From the NCBI RefSeq assembly GCF_020923435.1, contig NZ_CP087263.1:1755970-1819969 (forward strand): DNA of 64,000 bases. The letters are read 5' to 3'. Source of the DNA: Brevibacillus humidisoli. GTDB taxonomy: Bacteria > Bacillota > Bacilli > Brevibacillales > Brevibacillaceae. The number at the start of each line of letters is the position of its first letter. The first letter of the stretch is position 1. The position numbers and the translations under genes are program-made. This document shows, piece after piece, positions 34,656-42,000 of this stretch. The notes beneath the pieces were generated by a model. That model searched no databases and had not been told where the DNA came from. It worked only from the letters and a program-made list of their open reading frames with translations.

Positions 34656-35546
34656 GTGGCAGCCTTTGACATCCCTTTGCTTGAAGAGTACCTGCAGTGG
34701 GACTACTGGTCCCCTTATCTATCGCTTTTACTCAATCGTTCTGTCATGATTCTTTTGATCATCGTGTTAACCTGGTTAGCGCTCAAAGCAAGAAGAATAC
34801 TTATCGCTCGCATCTTTGCTTTTACCCGGCTGGACGAGAAGCAAAAAAACACATTGGAATCCCTCCTGCTTTCCTTTACCAAATATGTCTTCTTCATCAT
34901 CTCGTTCTTGATGATCTTGAGCAACCTTGGACTGGATATCGGCCCGATCATTGCAGGGGCCGGCGTGCTTGGTTTGGCCGTAGGATTTGGAGCGCAAACG
35001 TTGGTCAAAGACTTGATCACAGGCTTTTTTATCATCTTTGAGGACCAGTTCTCCGTCGGTGATTATGTGAGTATTAACAATGGGCAGATTAATGGCACAG
35101 TAGAAAGTGTTGGACTTCGGGCGACCAAAATCCGCACCTGGGCTCAACACGTAGTCGTGATTCAAAACTCGGAGATTCGGATCAGTCAAAACTACAACCG
35201 TGAACGGATGCGAGCGATCGTGAGTGTCACGGTTCCCTATGAGACGGAGCCAGCCGAAGTAGAGAAGGCCGTGCATGCTGTCTCGGAGGAATTGCTGCAA
35301 ACCCAGTCCCACCTGTTTATACAGGATAGTAGCGGCCATGTCTTGGAGCCGCCTCAACTATACGGGATCACGGATGTGGAAAACAACGCTCTCGGAGCGA
35401 AATATACGGTCGTCGCACTGGTAAAAGATGAACATTACTGGACAGCCGAAAAAGAGATGCGAAAGGGATTGCTGCGTGAACTGAAAGCAAGCGGTGTCAC
35501 CATTTCTTATCCGCGGCGCATCGAGATGCAAGACGATCCGTTGTAG
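34656..35546 (+). CDS. Small-conductance mechanosensitive channel, MscS family
   Basis: About 296 residues. Three membrane helices; pore helix region GPIIAGAGVLGLAVGFGAQTLVKDLITGFFIIFEDQFSVGDYV is the MscS signature, with Gly/Ala packing. The cytoplasmic beta domain and C-terminal cage follow. It releases solutes on hypo-osmotic shock. GTG 34656 is 11 bases from AGGAGGT; upstream frames lack a site. Confidence 0.9.
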   Translation: MAAFDIPLLEEYLQWDYWSPYLSLLLNRSVMILLIIVLTWLALKARRILIARIFAFTRLDEKQKNTLESLLLSFTKYVFFIISFLMILSNLGLDIGPIIAGAGVLGLAVGFGAQTLVKDLITGFFIIFEDQFSVGDYVSINNGQINGTVESVGLRATKIRTWAQHVVVIQNSEIRISQNYNRERMRAIVSVTVPYETEPAEVEKAVHAVSEELLQTQSHLFIQDSSGHVLEPPQLYGITDVENNALGAKYTVVALVKDEHYWTAEKEMRKGLLRELKASGVTISYPRRIEMQDDPL

Positions 35547-35638
35547 GGGGGCAGTTCGAGACTGATCGTCTAAGCAATCGGTGGAGGAGACCACGGGAGT
35601 AGTCGGATATCGGAGCCATCATCTGCTCCATTTTGTCG

Positions 35639-35666
35639 AAGGGGTCTTTTGTTAAGGCCCCTTTTG
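35639..35666 (+). terminator. Terminator after the MscS gene
   Basis: AAGGGG-T-CTT (35639-35648) pairs with AAG-G-CCCCTT (35654-35663), then TTGT. A smaller GGAGC/GCTCC hairpin followed by ATTTTG lies just before it at about 35612-35634. Confidence 0.7.
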
Positions 35667-35705
35667 TATATCCTCTCCCTTTTTACAATCGCCCCGTTTT
35701 TAAAG

Positions 35706-36225
35706 TTAAAATGTGAATTCATTATGAATCTCATTCATAACCATTTCGATGAAATGAAGTGCAGGCGTCGAAAGGCCATCTTCTTTTCTTGTGCAGATGG
35801 AGATAGGGTTTTTCAACTCAATTCCATCTACATCTACTTTTGCCAAATCGCCACGGGCAATATATTCTTTCACTTCTAACGATGAAACAAATGCAACTCC
35901 ATACCCTTCCATAACAGATCGAATGGTTTCATGCAATCCATTCATCTGCAATCCAACAGTCGGCTGATGTACGTTGTGGATTTTACACAGCGAAACTAAC
36001 TTTTCGCGTGAAGAACTACCTTCTTCCCGAAACACAAAGGCTCTCGGACAGTTTCAGCTAACGTAACCTTTTTCGAAGCAAACTTATGGTTTTTATGGAC
36101 AACAAACCACATATCATCTTCAAATAATTCCGTCCTGTTAATGAACGGATGAAACTCTCGACTCCCGCCCATGAAAGCGATCTCCGCTTGATAATTGACT
36201 ACTTGATCAATCGCTGCGGTGAGCT
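35706..36225 (-). pseudogene. LysR-type regulator remnant, N-terminus lost and frameshifted
   Basis: Two frames together give the C-terminal effector domain of a LysR regulator: the upstream piece reads ELTAAIDQVVNYQAEIAFMGG up to ETVREP, the next frame continues FVFREEGSSSREKLVSLC and ends at 35706. The break is a one-base loss in a T-run (about 36037-36040, plus-strand AAA). The helix-turn-helix and first half are missing: homology stops near 36225, where threonine synthase sequence on the other strand begins. The DNA is more AT-rich than its neighbours. Confidence 0.8.
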
Positions 36226-36894
36226 CGGATTGTATGTATGTAATTCTATCAATCCATTTCGAATTGAAGGGCAAAAAAGCATCATTTATGAAGTGGCACA
36301 GTATTTAAACTGGGAATTGCCTGAATGGATCATCGTACCTGGTGGAGCGTTAAGTAATGCAGCAGCGTTAGGCAAAGGCTTGCATGATTTATTTACGCTT
36401 GAATTGATCAATAAGATGCCGCGCGTTGCAATCGTTCAAGCAGAGGGAGCCAGCCCATTTCATAAGATGATTCTCGAGAAGAAAACGAACTCACTCCCGA
36501 GCTCTTTCCGCATACTCAAGCTTCCGCGTTGAATATTGGCAATCCTCCAAGCTGGAAAAAAGCATTATATACTCTTAGAGAAACAGGAGGAGTTACCATT
36601 TCGGTAACGGATGAGGAAATTCTTGACGCTAAAGCTGCTATCGACAGAAGTGGTATTGGCTGCGAACCGGCTTCAGCAGCAACAATCGCGGGACTGCGCA
36701 ATTTAGTTTCCAAGCAGTTGATTGCCAAAGACGAATCGGTATTATGCATCTTGACGGGAAATATTCTAAAGGATACGGATATATTAAAGAATTATCATCT
36801 CGGAGATGCTACCTCGGCAACATCTAAAAATACAATACAACATTCCAACCTAACACTACACAGCGTTAGACAAAGCATAATAGAGAAAAAATAA
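36225..36894 (+). pseudogene. Threonine synthase remnant, N-terminus lost and frameshifted
   Basis: From GLYVCNSINPFRIEGQKS the sequence follows the C-terminal half of threonine synthase: VPGGALSNAAALGKGLHDL, VAIVQAEGASPFHKM, then after a frameshift near 36480 (an A-run, GAGAAGAAAACG) ENELTPELFPHTQASALNIGNPPSWKKAL, RSGIGCEPASAATIAGL and LTGNILKDTDILKNYHL. The PLP-lysine half is absent. It meets a reversed LysR remnant head to head at about 36225, at GAGCTC. A functional copy must exist elsewhere or threonine synthesis is lost. Confidence 0.85.
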
Positions 36895-36928
36895 ATCGGC
36901 TGTCGTCACCGCCACCAGCCCGAACTGT

Positions 36929-37792
36929 TCAGCGAAGCTTACTCAGCACCACTGCTTCGATCCACTTCCACGGCAAGAGCTTCTTTAAGATGATTGTGGA
37001 CCTTACCCCTTTTCCGACGGGATAGCGAAGTTTTGGACCACGGCTTTCGGCGATCCGCACTATCGTGCGAGCCACTTCAGTCGGATCGCCTGCCGTTTCC
37101 GCTGATTTGCGTGAATAGTGGAGAATAGCAGCCAGTCTTTGTCGATAGGGCGAATATTCGCTTACCCCAATCTGTTCAAACCCTTTCAACCAGATAGACG
37201 TTTTGTATGCTCCCGGTTCCACCAGTACCACATGCACGCCAAATGGAAGCATTTCCAGACGAAGGGATTCACTAAATCCTTCTACTGCGTATTTAGAGGA
37301 GACGTAGGGCGCATATCCGGGAAACCCGAATTGCCCGCTGATACTGCTGACATTGATGATTGTTCCCTGCCTGCGGGCCCGCATATGAGGCAAAATCGCT
37401 TTCGTCACCGCTACAAGTCCGAAAAAGTTGGTCTCCATCTGCTCCGACCAATCGTCCAGAGAGACTTCTTCTACGAAACCGCCAAGGGCAAAGCCCGCGT
37501 TGTTGACGAGGACGTCAATCTGCCCATAGTGCGAAAGAATCTCTGACACCACCTCTTGAATCGCTATTCGATTAGTTACATCCAACTGCCTGCAGTCTAT
37601 CTGCTGCTGTACGCCTACGTCTGTTGCCTCTCTCAGAAGTTGCTCATGTTGCTGTACGTTGCGCATGGTGGCAATCACATGATAGCCTGCTTGAGCCAGT
37701 GCAACTGCTGATAGCAACCCCAAACCGCTGGATGTTCCGGTCAGGAAAGCGACCCGTTTTCCACTGTGCACGTTATCTGGTTTGTTCCTCAT
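36929..37792 (-). CDS. Short-chain dehydrogenase/reductase
   Basis: About 287 residues. Cofactor motif LTGTSSGLGLLSA, NNAG, active-site Ser in NVSSISG, Tyr and Lys in YAPYVSSKYAVEG. The C-terminal third resembles the classical SDRs acting on steroids or retinoids, which are often generic oxidoreductases in bacteria. It overlaps the end of the WYL regulator gene, so the two are co-transcribed. ATG 37792 has GAGAGG about 10 bases upstream; ATG 37801 is too close to that site. Confidence 0.88.
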   Translation of the reverse strand: MRNKPDNVHSGKRVAFLTGTSSGLGLLSAVALAQAGYHVIATMRNVQQHEQLLREATDVGVQQQIDCRQLDVTNRIAIQEVVSEILSHYGQIDVLVNNAGFALGGFVEEVSLDDWSEQMETNFFGLVAVTKAILPHMRARRQGTIINVSSISGQFGFPGYAPYVSSKYAVEGFSESLRLEMLPFGVHVVLVEPGAYKTSIWLKGFEQIGVSEYSPYRQRLAAILHYSRKSAETAGDPTEVARTIVRIAESRGPKLRYPVGKGVRSTIILKKLLPWKWIEAVVLSKLR

Positions 37793-38741
37793 GATTTTCA
37801 TACCTCTCGATCATTTCCTTCATCCGCTGTGTGATCTGCGTGACTAGCTCTGCAGGTTCTGCTACAATTGCTTCTTTGCCAAGCCCCATAAAAAATCCTG
37901 CAAAATAAGAGATTTCACTCCTGGGTATGCGACCAGAGAGTATACCCGTCCCATCTGTTTCAATCTTCAGTTTCGGCAAGGGTGACAGCTCTGCCTGGCA
38001 ACGGCGTACGCCATCCCGACTTAGTTCAACGCGAAGATTGATCCAGTCCTGTTCCTTTCGCACGAACGATTCCCAATTGGCAAGGTTGACTGCAGAGAAT
38101 TCCCGCGGTTTTAAGCCAGATGTGCTGTACGCTGCCGAGTATATCCGGTCGGCCCGGAACAGTCGGAAGTCGTCACGCGCGAAGCAGTAAGCGGGACAGT
38201 ACCAAAAACCATTTTTGGCATAGATCCCGATCGGTTGGATGTCTCGTGAGGAGACACCTTGGCGGGAATCGTATTCAATCTGGATGATCTGTTGGCGAAT
38301 CGCTGCTTCCAGCAGAATCGAAAGATACGGAGTAGATTGTTCCCGCGTCGGTTGCACGAGATCCACTCGATTTTTCATCTGATCGATACGATCTTTCACG
38401 TCGCCAGGCAGATAGGAGAAAAACTTGTGCAGAGCAGAGTTGGTCTCTGCCTCAAAGGGGAGTGATGAAAAATGCCGCAGGGCGTGGCAGGCGAAAAAGA
38501 GTGCCACAGCTTCTTCTTCGGTAAAGGCAATCGGGGGAAGCATGCGCTCATGCAGAACCTGATAACCGCCGTGCGGCCCCACTTCTGAGTAGAGCGGCAC
38601 GCCCAGTTCACTTAATTCCTGCAAATCCCGCAGAATGGTTCGAACAGAAACCCCGAACTCAGCTGCCAGCTCTTTGGTTGTAAACTTTCGTTTTCGATTG
38701 ATCGTCATCATCAACTCGATGAGCCGTTTTGATTTGGACAT
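37773..38741 (-). CDS. HTH/WYL-domain transcriptional regulator
   Basis: 322 residues. DeoR-type winged helix at 1-60 (KFTTKELAAEFGVSVRTILRDLQELSELGVPL), then a WYL ligand domain (about 140-225; the WYL triad region reads FWYCPAYCFARDDFRLFRADRI) and a C-terminal WCX-like extension. It precedes and overlaps the SDR gene and is divergent from a DinB gene. ATG 38741 was chosen from a GGAG 9 bases upstream; the longer frame has no support. TGACA-N5-TGTCA at 38777-38791 is its likely operator. Confidence 0.88.
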   Translation of the reverse strand: MSKSKRLIELMMTINRKRKFTTKELAAEFGVSVRTILRDLQELSELGVPLYSEVGPHGGYQVLHERMLPPIAFTEEEAVALFFACHALRHFSSLPFEAETNSALHKFFSYLPGDVKDRIDQMKNRVDLVQPTREQSTPYLSILLEAAIRQQIIQIEYDSRQGVSSRDIQPIGIYAKNGFWYCPAYCFARDDFRLFRADRIYSAAYSTSGLKPREFSAVNLANWESFVRKEQDWINLRVELSRDGVRRCQAELSPLPKLKIETDGTGILSGRIPRSEISYFAGFFMGLGKEAIVAEPAELVTQITQRMKEMIERYENHEEQTR

Positions 38742-38776
38742 CCTGAAAAACTCCGTTTTCATTATTTCTATGACTA

Positions 38777-38791
38777 TGACAAGACCTGTCA
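38777..38791. promoter_or_regulatory. Inverted repeat in the WYL regulator/DinB intergenic region
   Basis: TGACA-AGACC-TGTCA, perfect 5-bp arms, between the two divergent start codons and 36 bases before the WYL gene start. Likely autoregulatory site. Confidence 0.45.
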
Positions 38792-38874
38792 CTATTATAT
38801 GGTAGGATCGGGATGTAAGAAAGAATGAAACCAGGAACCAAGGAAGAAAACGATTGAATTGGAGTGAACAGGAC

Positions 38875-39363
38875 ATGAGTGCAGTAAACGAGATGAAGCA
38901 AATGTTATTTGAGGAGCTTGCACTGATTGTGAGGACGTCGGCCAATCTGATCCGCAAGGTCAAGCCCGAGGAGTGGAACTATCGACCAGTCAAAGAGATG
39001 AGAACACTGCAGGAGCTAACAGAACATCTGGTAGCGATTCCTACTGTGGATTTGCTGATTCTCCAAGAAGGAAGTCAGGTTCAGGTACGTCAGTTAGAGA
39101 GTCAGTTCTCCGCCGTAGATGAAGCAGAGCAATGGATCGCTGCCATGGAGCGAGGTGTGGGAGAGCTTCGCGCCTATATGGATAGCTTGAGTCATGATGA
39201 GTTTCTGCATAAGATGACAACCCCGTTCTATCTCGACCACGGAACGGCTCAAGCGAAGTGGCTGATCGAGATCGTCACACACATGCAGCATCATCGTGCT
39301 CAACTTTTCACTTACATGAAACAGCTTGGACATGAGATCAACATGTTTGACTTGTATACGTGA
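38875..39363 (+). CDS. DinB/YfiT-family four-helix protein
   Basis: 162 residues in a four-helix-bundle pattern. The metal His candidates fit the DinB family: ELTEHL early, HDEF in the middle and THMQHHRAQL near the C-terminus. DinB-like proteins of Bacillales act as thiol-dependent (often bacillithiol) transferases, but the substrate here is unknown. ATG 38875 follows a GGAG; TTG 38854 after AAGGAAG is an alternative. Divergent from a WYL regulator that may control it. Confidence 0.82.
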   Translation: MSAVNEMKQMLFEELALIVRTSANLIRKVKPEEWNYRPVKEMRTLQELTEHLVAIPTVDLLILQEGSQVQVRQLESQFSAVDEAEQWIAAMERGVGELRAYMDSLSHDEFLHKMTTPFYLDHGTAQAKWLIEIVTHMQHHRAQLFTYMKQLGHEINMFDLYT

Positions 39364-39443
39364 TCGTCTCTTCTACATGATTCTTTCCGTTTCGGCTGGT
39401 ATGCAGCCTTCCACAACCAAAACACATCGCGATAGAAAGACGA

Positions 39444-39475
39444 ATGGAGCCGGAGCATCGGCTCCATTTTGTTTC
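39444..39475 (+). terminator. Terminator after the DinB gene
   Basis: ATGGAGCCG (39444-39452), loop GAGCAT, CGGCTCCAT (39459-39467), followed by TTTGTTT. Confidence 0.8.
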
Positions 39476-39561
39476 CATATTTTTTACAATGATCTTACAG
39501 CGACATCATGTTATCATGGGATTGCCTCTTAAGCAAAACATCATAGTCGCTTGGCCCGTGA

Positions 39562-39590
39562 GTTGATACTGTTTTCCCTCTATAATATAT
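39562..39590 (+). promoter_or_regulatory. Promoter of the NlpC/P60 gene
   Basis: TTGATA (39562-39567) and TATATA (39585-39590), 17 bases apart. The predicted start near 39597 leaves an unusually long leader of about 300 bases. Confidence 0.5.
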
Positions 39591-39596
39591 AGATAA

Positions 39597-39899
39597 GAAA
39601 ACGAGATGGAGAGCCGTATACGCTGTGAATGGGCAGCATGATGTGATGCTGTGTATTGAACCGCCTATAATTTTTGTAATATTCAGATAAAGCACTCTCT
39701 GCTTTGACTGACTTATTGCGAAGCGGTACAACGTGTAGCAGGAGCGATTGCTCCTGTCAAAACACCAGCAGCATTTAGGCCCGATTCGGTGGTTCCGACC
39801 CATGTGTCGTGGGCAAACCAGACCGAAAAGAAGCACCGAAAATGATGATGGACACCTGTCTTTGCGAAGCCAATCAATACAGAGGAGTGAAACAAGCAA
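39597..39899 (+). other. Long structured leader of the NlpC/P60 gene
   Basis: The gap 39364-39899 holds no gene. The leader half contains a row of hairpins: CAGCAT/ATGCTG near 39642-39659, AAAGC/GCTTT near 39690-39706, CAGGAGC-GATT-GCTCCTG near 39740-39757, CCCA/TGGG near 39798-39812. TTGCGAAGC occurs twice, at 39716-39724 and 39862-39870. Cell-wall hydrolase genes of Firmicutes are often under riboswitches (c-di-AMP class), but I could not match a known consensus here. Confidence 0.4.
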
Positions 39900-40721
39900 A
39901 TGAAAAAGTACGTTGCTGCGACGATAACGGCAGCCTTTTTGTTAACAACCGGTTTTGCCCCGCATTCCTACGCGGCGGCCCCTGACGGCCAAAACAACTC
40001 TGGATACCAGAACGCTATTTCTTATGATGAGTACCTGGCACGAAAAGGAGACGTTGCTCCTCCAGCCAGAACGGCAGATCCCGACACAGAGGAGACAGCG
40101 CCCAGAGTGGACGAGGGGGCGTCCAACAATGACGAGGCCGCACCTAAAAAAGAAAAGGCAGCTCCTAATACCGACACAAATGCACCTAAAAGAGAGAAAG
40201 CGCCCAACACCGACGCAACTGCACCCAAAAAAGAGAGAGCTGTATCCGACAACAACGGTGCAAAGCGAACCAATCAAGGTTCTGCTCGCGATAACGTGAT
40301 CAGTGCTGGGTTAAAGTACCTGAAAACGCCATATGAATTCGGCTCCTCCCGCTCTTCCAAGAGCACGATGGACTGCTCCGAATTCGTGATGTGGGCTTAT
40401 CGTGAGGGAGCAGGACTGGATCTGGGCCGAGGCAGTTCGAGAACCCAGCTAAAGTACGTCAAACAAAACGGAATCTTGCTGCAAGATATCAGCCAGTTGA
40501 AAAAGGGCGACCTGGTGTTTTTCATGAGTCACAGAGGTTCCAATGAGTCCGATTACAGCGGGATCAATCGACAACAACAGCGTGTTACCCATGTGGCTAT
40601 CTATATGGGGGACAACAAATTGCTGCACACCTTTAGTAAAAAAGCCGGTGGAGTCAAAGTAACTGATTTCCGGGGTACGGCTTGGGAGTTGCGGTTCATT
40701 GCAGGAGGCAGTCTGCTCTAG
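39900..40721 (+). CDS. Secreted NlpC/P60 cell-wall endopeptidase
   Basis: 273 residues. Sec signal peptide at 1-25 (cleavage near SYAAAP). A charged, repetitive linker follows (about 60-130) with three APKKEKA/APNTD-like units. The C-terminal NlpC/P60 domain has catalytic Cys in STMDCSEFVMWAY, His in QRVTHVAIYMGDN and the polar third residue near KLLHTF. It cuts gamma-D-Glu-diaminopimelate bonds in peptidoglycan peptides. GAGGAG is upstream of the ATG. Confidence 0.9.
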   Translation: MKKYVAATITAAFLLTTGFAPHSYAAAPDGQNNSGYQNAISYDEYLARKGDVAPPARTADPDTEETAPRVDEGASNNDEAAPKKEKAAPNTDTNAPKREKAPNTDATAPKKERAVSDNNGAKRTNQGSARDNVISAGLKYLKTPYEFGSSRSSKSTMDCSEFVMWAYREGAGLDLGRGSSRTQLKYVKQNGILLQDISQLKKGDLVFFMSHRGSNESDYSGINRQQQRVTHVAIYMGDNKLLHTFSKKAGGVKVTDFRGTAWELRFIAGGSLL

Positions 40722-40769
40722 TTGACCGCCATCCCACCCAATCATCCGTCAAGAAAGCTATCATCGGCG

Positions 40770-40803
40770 CCCGTATCACATCAGTATGCGATACGGGTTT
40801 TTT
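40770..40803 (+). terminator. Terminator after the NlpC/P60 gene
   Basis: CCCGTATC (40770-40777) and GATACGGG (40790-40797) form a perfect 8-bp stem, followed by six T. Confidence 0.88.
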
Positions 40804-40837
40804 GTGCATTTTGACGGGGCTGACGACGGTCATCCCG

Positions 40838-41743
40838 TTATTGACTAAACTTGTTCAGCACGGAGAAAAACTCTTTCAGAAAATCATAAAACAGTTTTTC
40901 GGAAGCCGGTAGTTCTCTGTTGTTAGGGATGATAATCCCCACAGTCCGCTTTACGGTAGGCTCGCTTATCGGGATCTTGACCGTTTCCCTGGGCACGTTG
41001 TCAATCAGTGTTACTTCCGGCAAGAGGGTAACGCCTAAGCCGGCAGATACAAGCCCTTTGATCGCATCGATATCTTCTCCCTCAAATGATACCTTTGGTT
41101 CAAAACCAACCTGGGCACAGGCGTTCATCACGATGTTTCGCAGGATAAAATCGGGTGGAAACAGTACAAACGTATCCTGCTGCAGTTCATTGAGGCGGAT
41201 CGACGGTTGCTTTGCCAGTGGATGCCTGGTAGGGAGCAAGGCGACGATGTTTTCAGCAAAAAAGATGTGACTGCGAACATCCTTTTCCTGTGTTGGTACG
41301 GGACCTAAAAAAGCCAGGTCGATCTCTCCTTTGATGACCGACTCGATCAGTTGTTTGTAGGCGCCTTGTTTCAATTGAAAGCCAATGTTGGGATATCTGG
41401 CGCGAAAAGCAGAGATCACGGTGGGCAGCGGATTGGCGGCCAGACTGCTGGCAAACCCAACCCGGATAATACCGCGTTCCGGGTCCAGGTACTCTCCGAT
41501 TTTCTCCTTAGCCTTCTCAATCTCGTTGAGAGCAATCTCTGCATGCTCCAAAAGAATCTTTCCCACAGAAGTCAGTTTGACATTGCGGCCTTCCCGGATG
41601 AAGAGCGGCACACCCAGTTCCGCTTCGAGATTGGCGATCTGTCTGCTCACTGCGGATTGGGCTACATGCAGGTTGTGCGCTGCTTCCGTAACATGTTCCC
41701 GCTTGGCCACTTCAATGAAATATTGAATCTGTCGTAATTCCAT
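40838..41743 (-). CDS. gltC: LysR-type activator of glutamate synthase
   Basis: 301 residues. LysR helix-turn-helix at the N-terminus (MELRQIQYFIEVAKREHVTEAAHNLHVAQSAVSRQIANLE). Wording is close to B. subtilis GltC throughout, for example EYLDPERGIIRVGF, DLAFLGPVPT and GEDIDAIKGLVSAGLGVTLLPE. It is divergent from the glutamate synthase gene, exactly as in B. subtilis, where GltC activates gltAB in response to nitrogen/carbon state. ATG 41743 is 5 bases from GGAGG. Confidence 0.93.
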   Translation of the reverse strand: MELRQIQYFIEVAKREHVTEAAHNLHVAQSAVSRQIANLEAELGVPLFIREGRNVKLTSVGKILLEHAEIALNEIEKAKEKIGEYLDPERGIIRVGFASSLAANPLPTVISAFRARYPNIGFQLKQGAYKQLIESVIKGEIDLAFLGPVPTQEKDVRSHIFFAENIVALLPTRHPLAKQPSIRLNELQQDTFVLFPPDFILRNIVMNACAQVGFEPKVSFEGEDIDAIKGLVSAGLGVTLLPEVTLIDNVPRETVKIPISEPTVKRTVGIIIPNNRELPASEKLFYDFLKEFFSVLNKFSQ

Positions 41744-41765
41744 TCCATCCTCCATCTCCCTATTC

Positions 41766-41780
41766 ATCTCAGAACGAGAT
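41766..41780. promoter_or_regulatory. GltC-box-like dyad
   Basis: ATCTC-AGAAC-GAGAT, perfect 5-bp arms with a 5-base spacer, 23 bases upstream of gltC. It matches the ATCTC-N5-GAGAT pattern I recall for GltC sites. The rest of the 257-base gap is AT-rich and I could not fix the gltA promoter. Confidence 0.5.
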
Positions 41781-42000
41781 GATTCTTAACTAAATTATAT
41801 ATTGTTTATATCAATTCACCAAACTAAAATGTTAACTAAAGCTTCTCATTTTTAAACAATGGGAACAGGTAATCTGTTCGGGTCTTTGTATGTAACGATT
41901 TATCCGTCTCAAAAGACGAAATATTCAAGACAAAAAGAGTCGTCAGTATGGTGAAACCAGACAGAGAGAAAACGACTACAGGGAGAAGGAGTGGAGGGTT

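Noticed and set aside
36149-36532. 127-residue frame spanning the LysR/threonine synthase junction
   Set aside because: Its first 25 codons are antisense LysR sequence; it is a chance fusion across the scar, not a gene.
39790-39830. GGGCAAACC followed by GAAA resembles the start of a c-di-GMP-I riboswitch
   Set aside because: The required second half (GGGACGCAAAGCC and the tetraloop-receptor stem) is absent; only a short coincidental match.
39713-39895. 60-residue minus-strand frame containing TTESGLNAAGVLTGAIAPAT that looks protein-like
   Set aside because: No ribosome site, overlaps the hairpin-rich leader of the NlpC gene, and no family recognised.
40060-40250. Repeats in the NlpC gene as a possible CRISPR or DNA repeat array
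   Set aside because: They encode an imperfect APKKEKA/APNTD linker in one open frame; spacing and sequence vary as in protein repeats.
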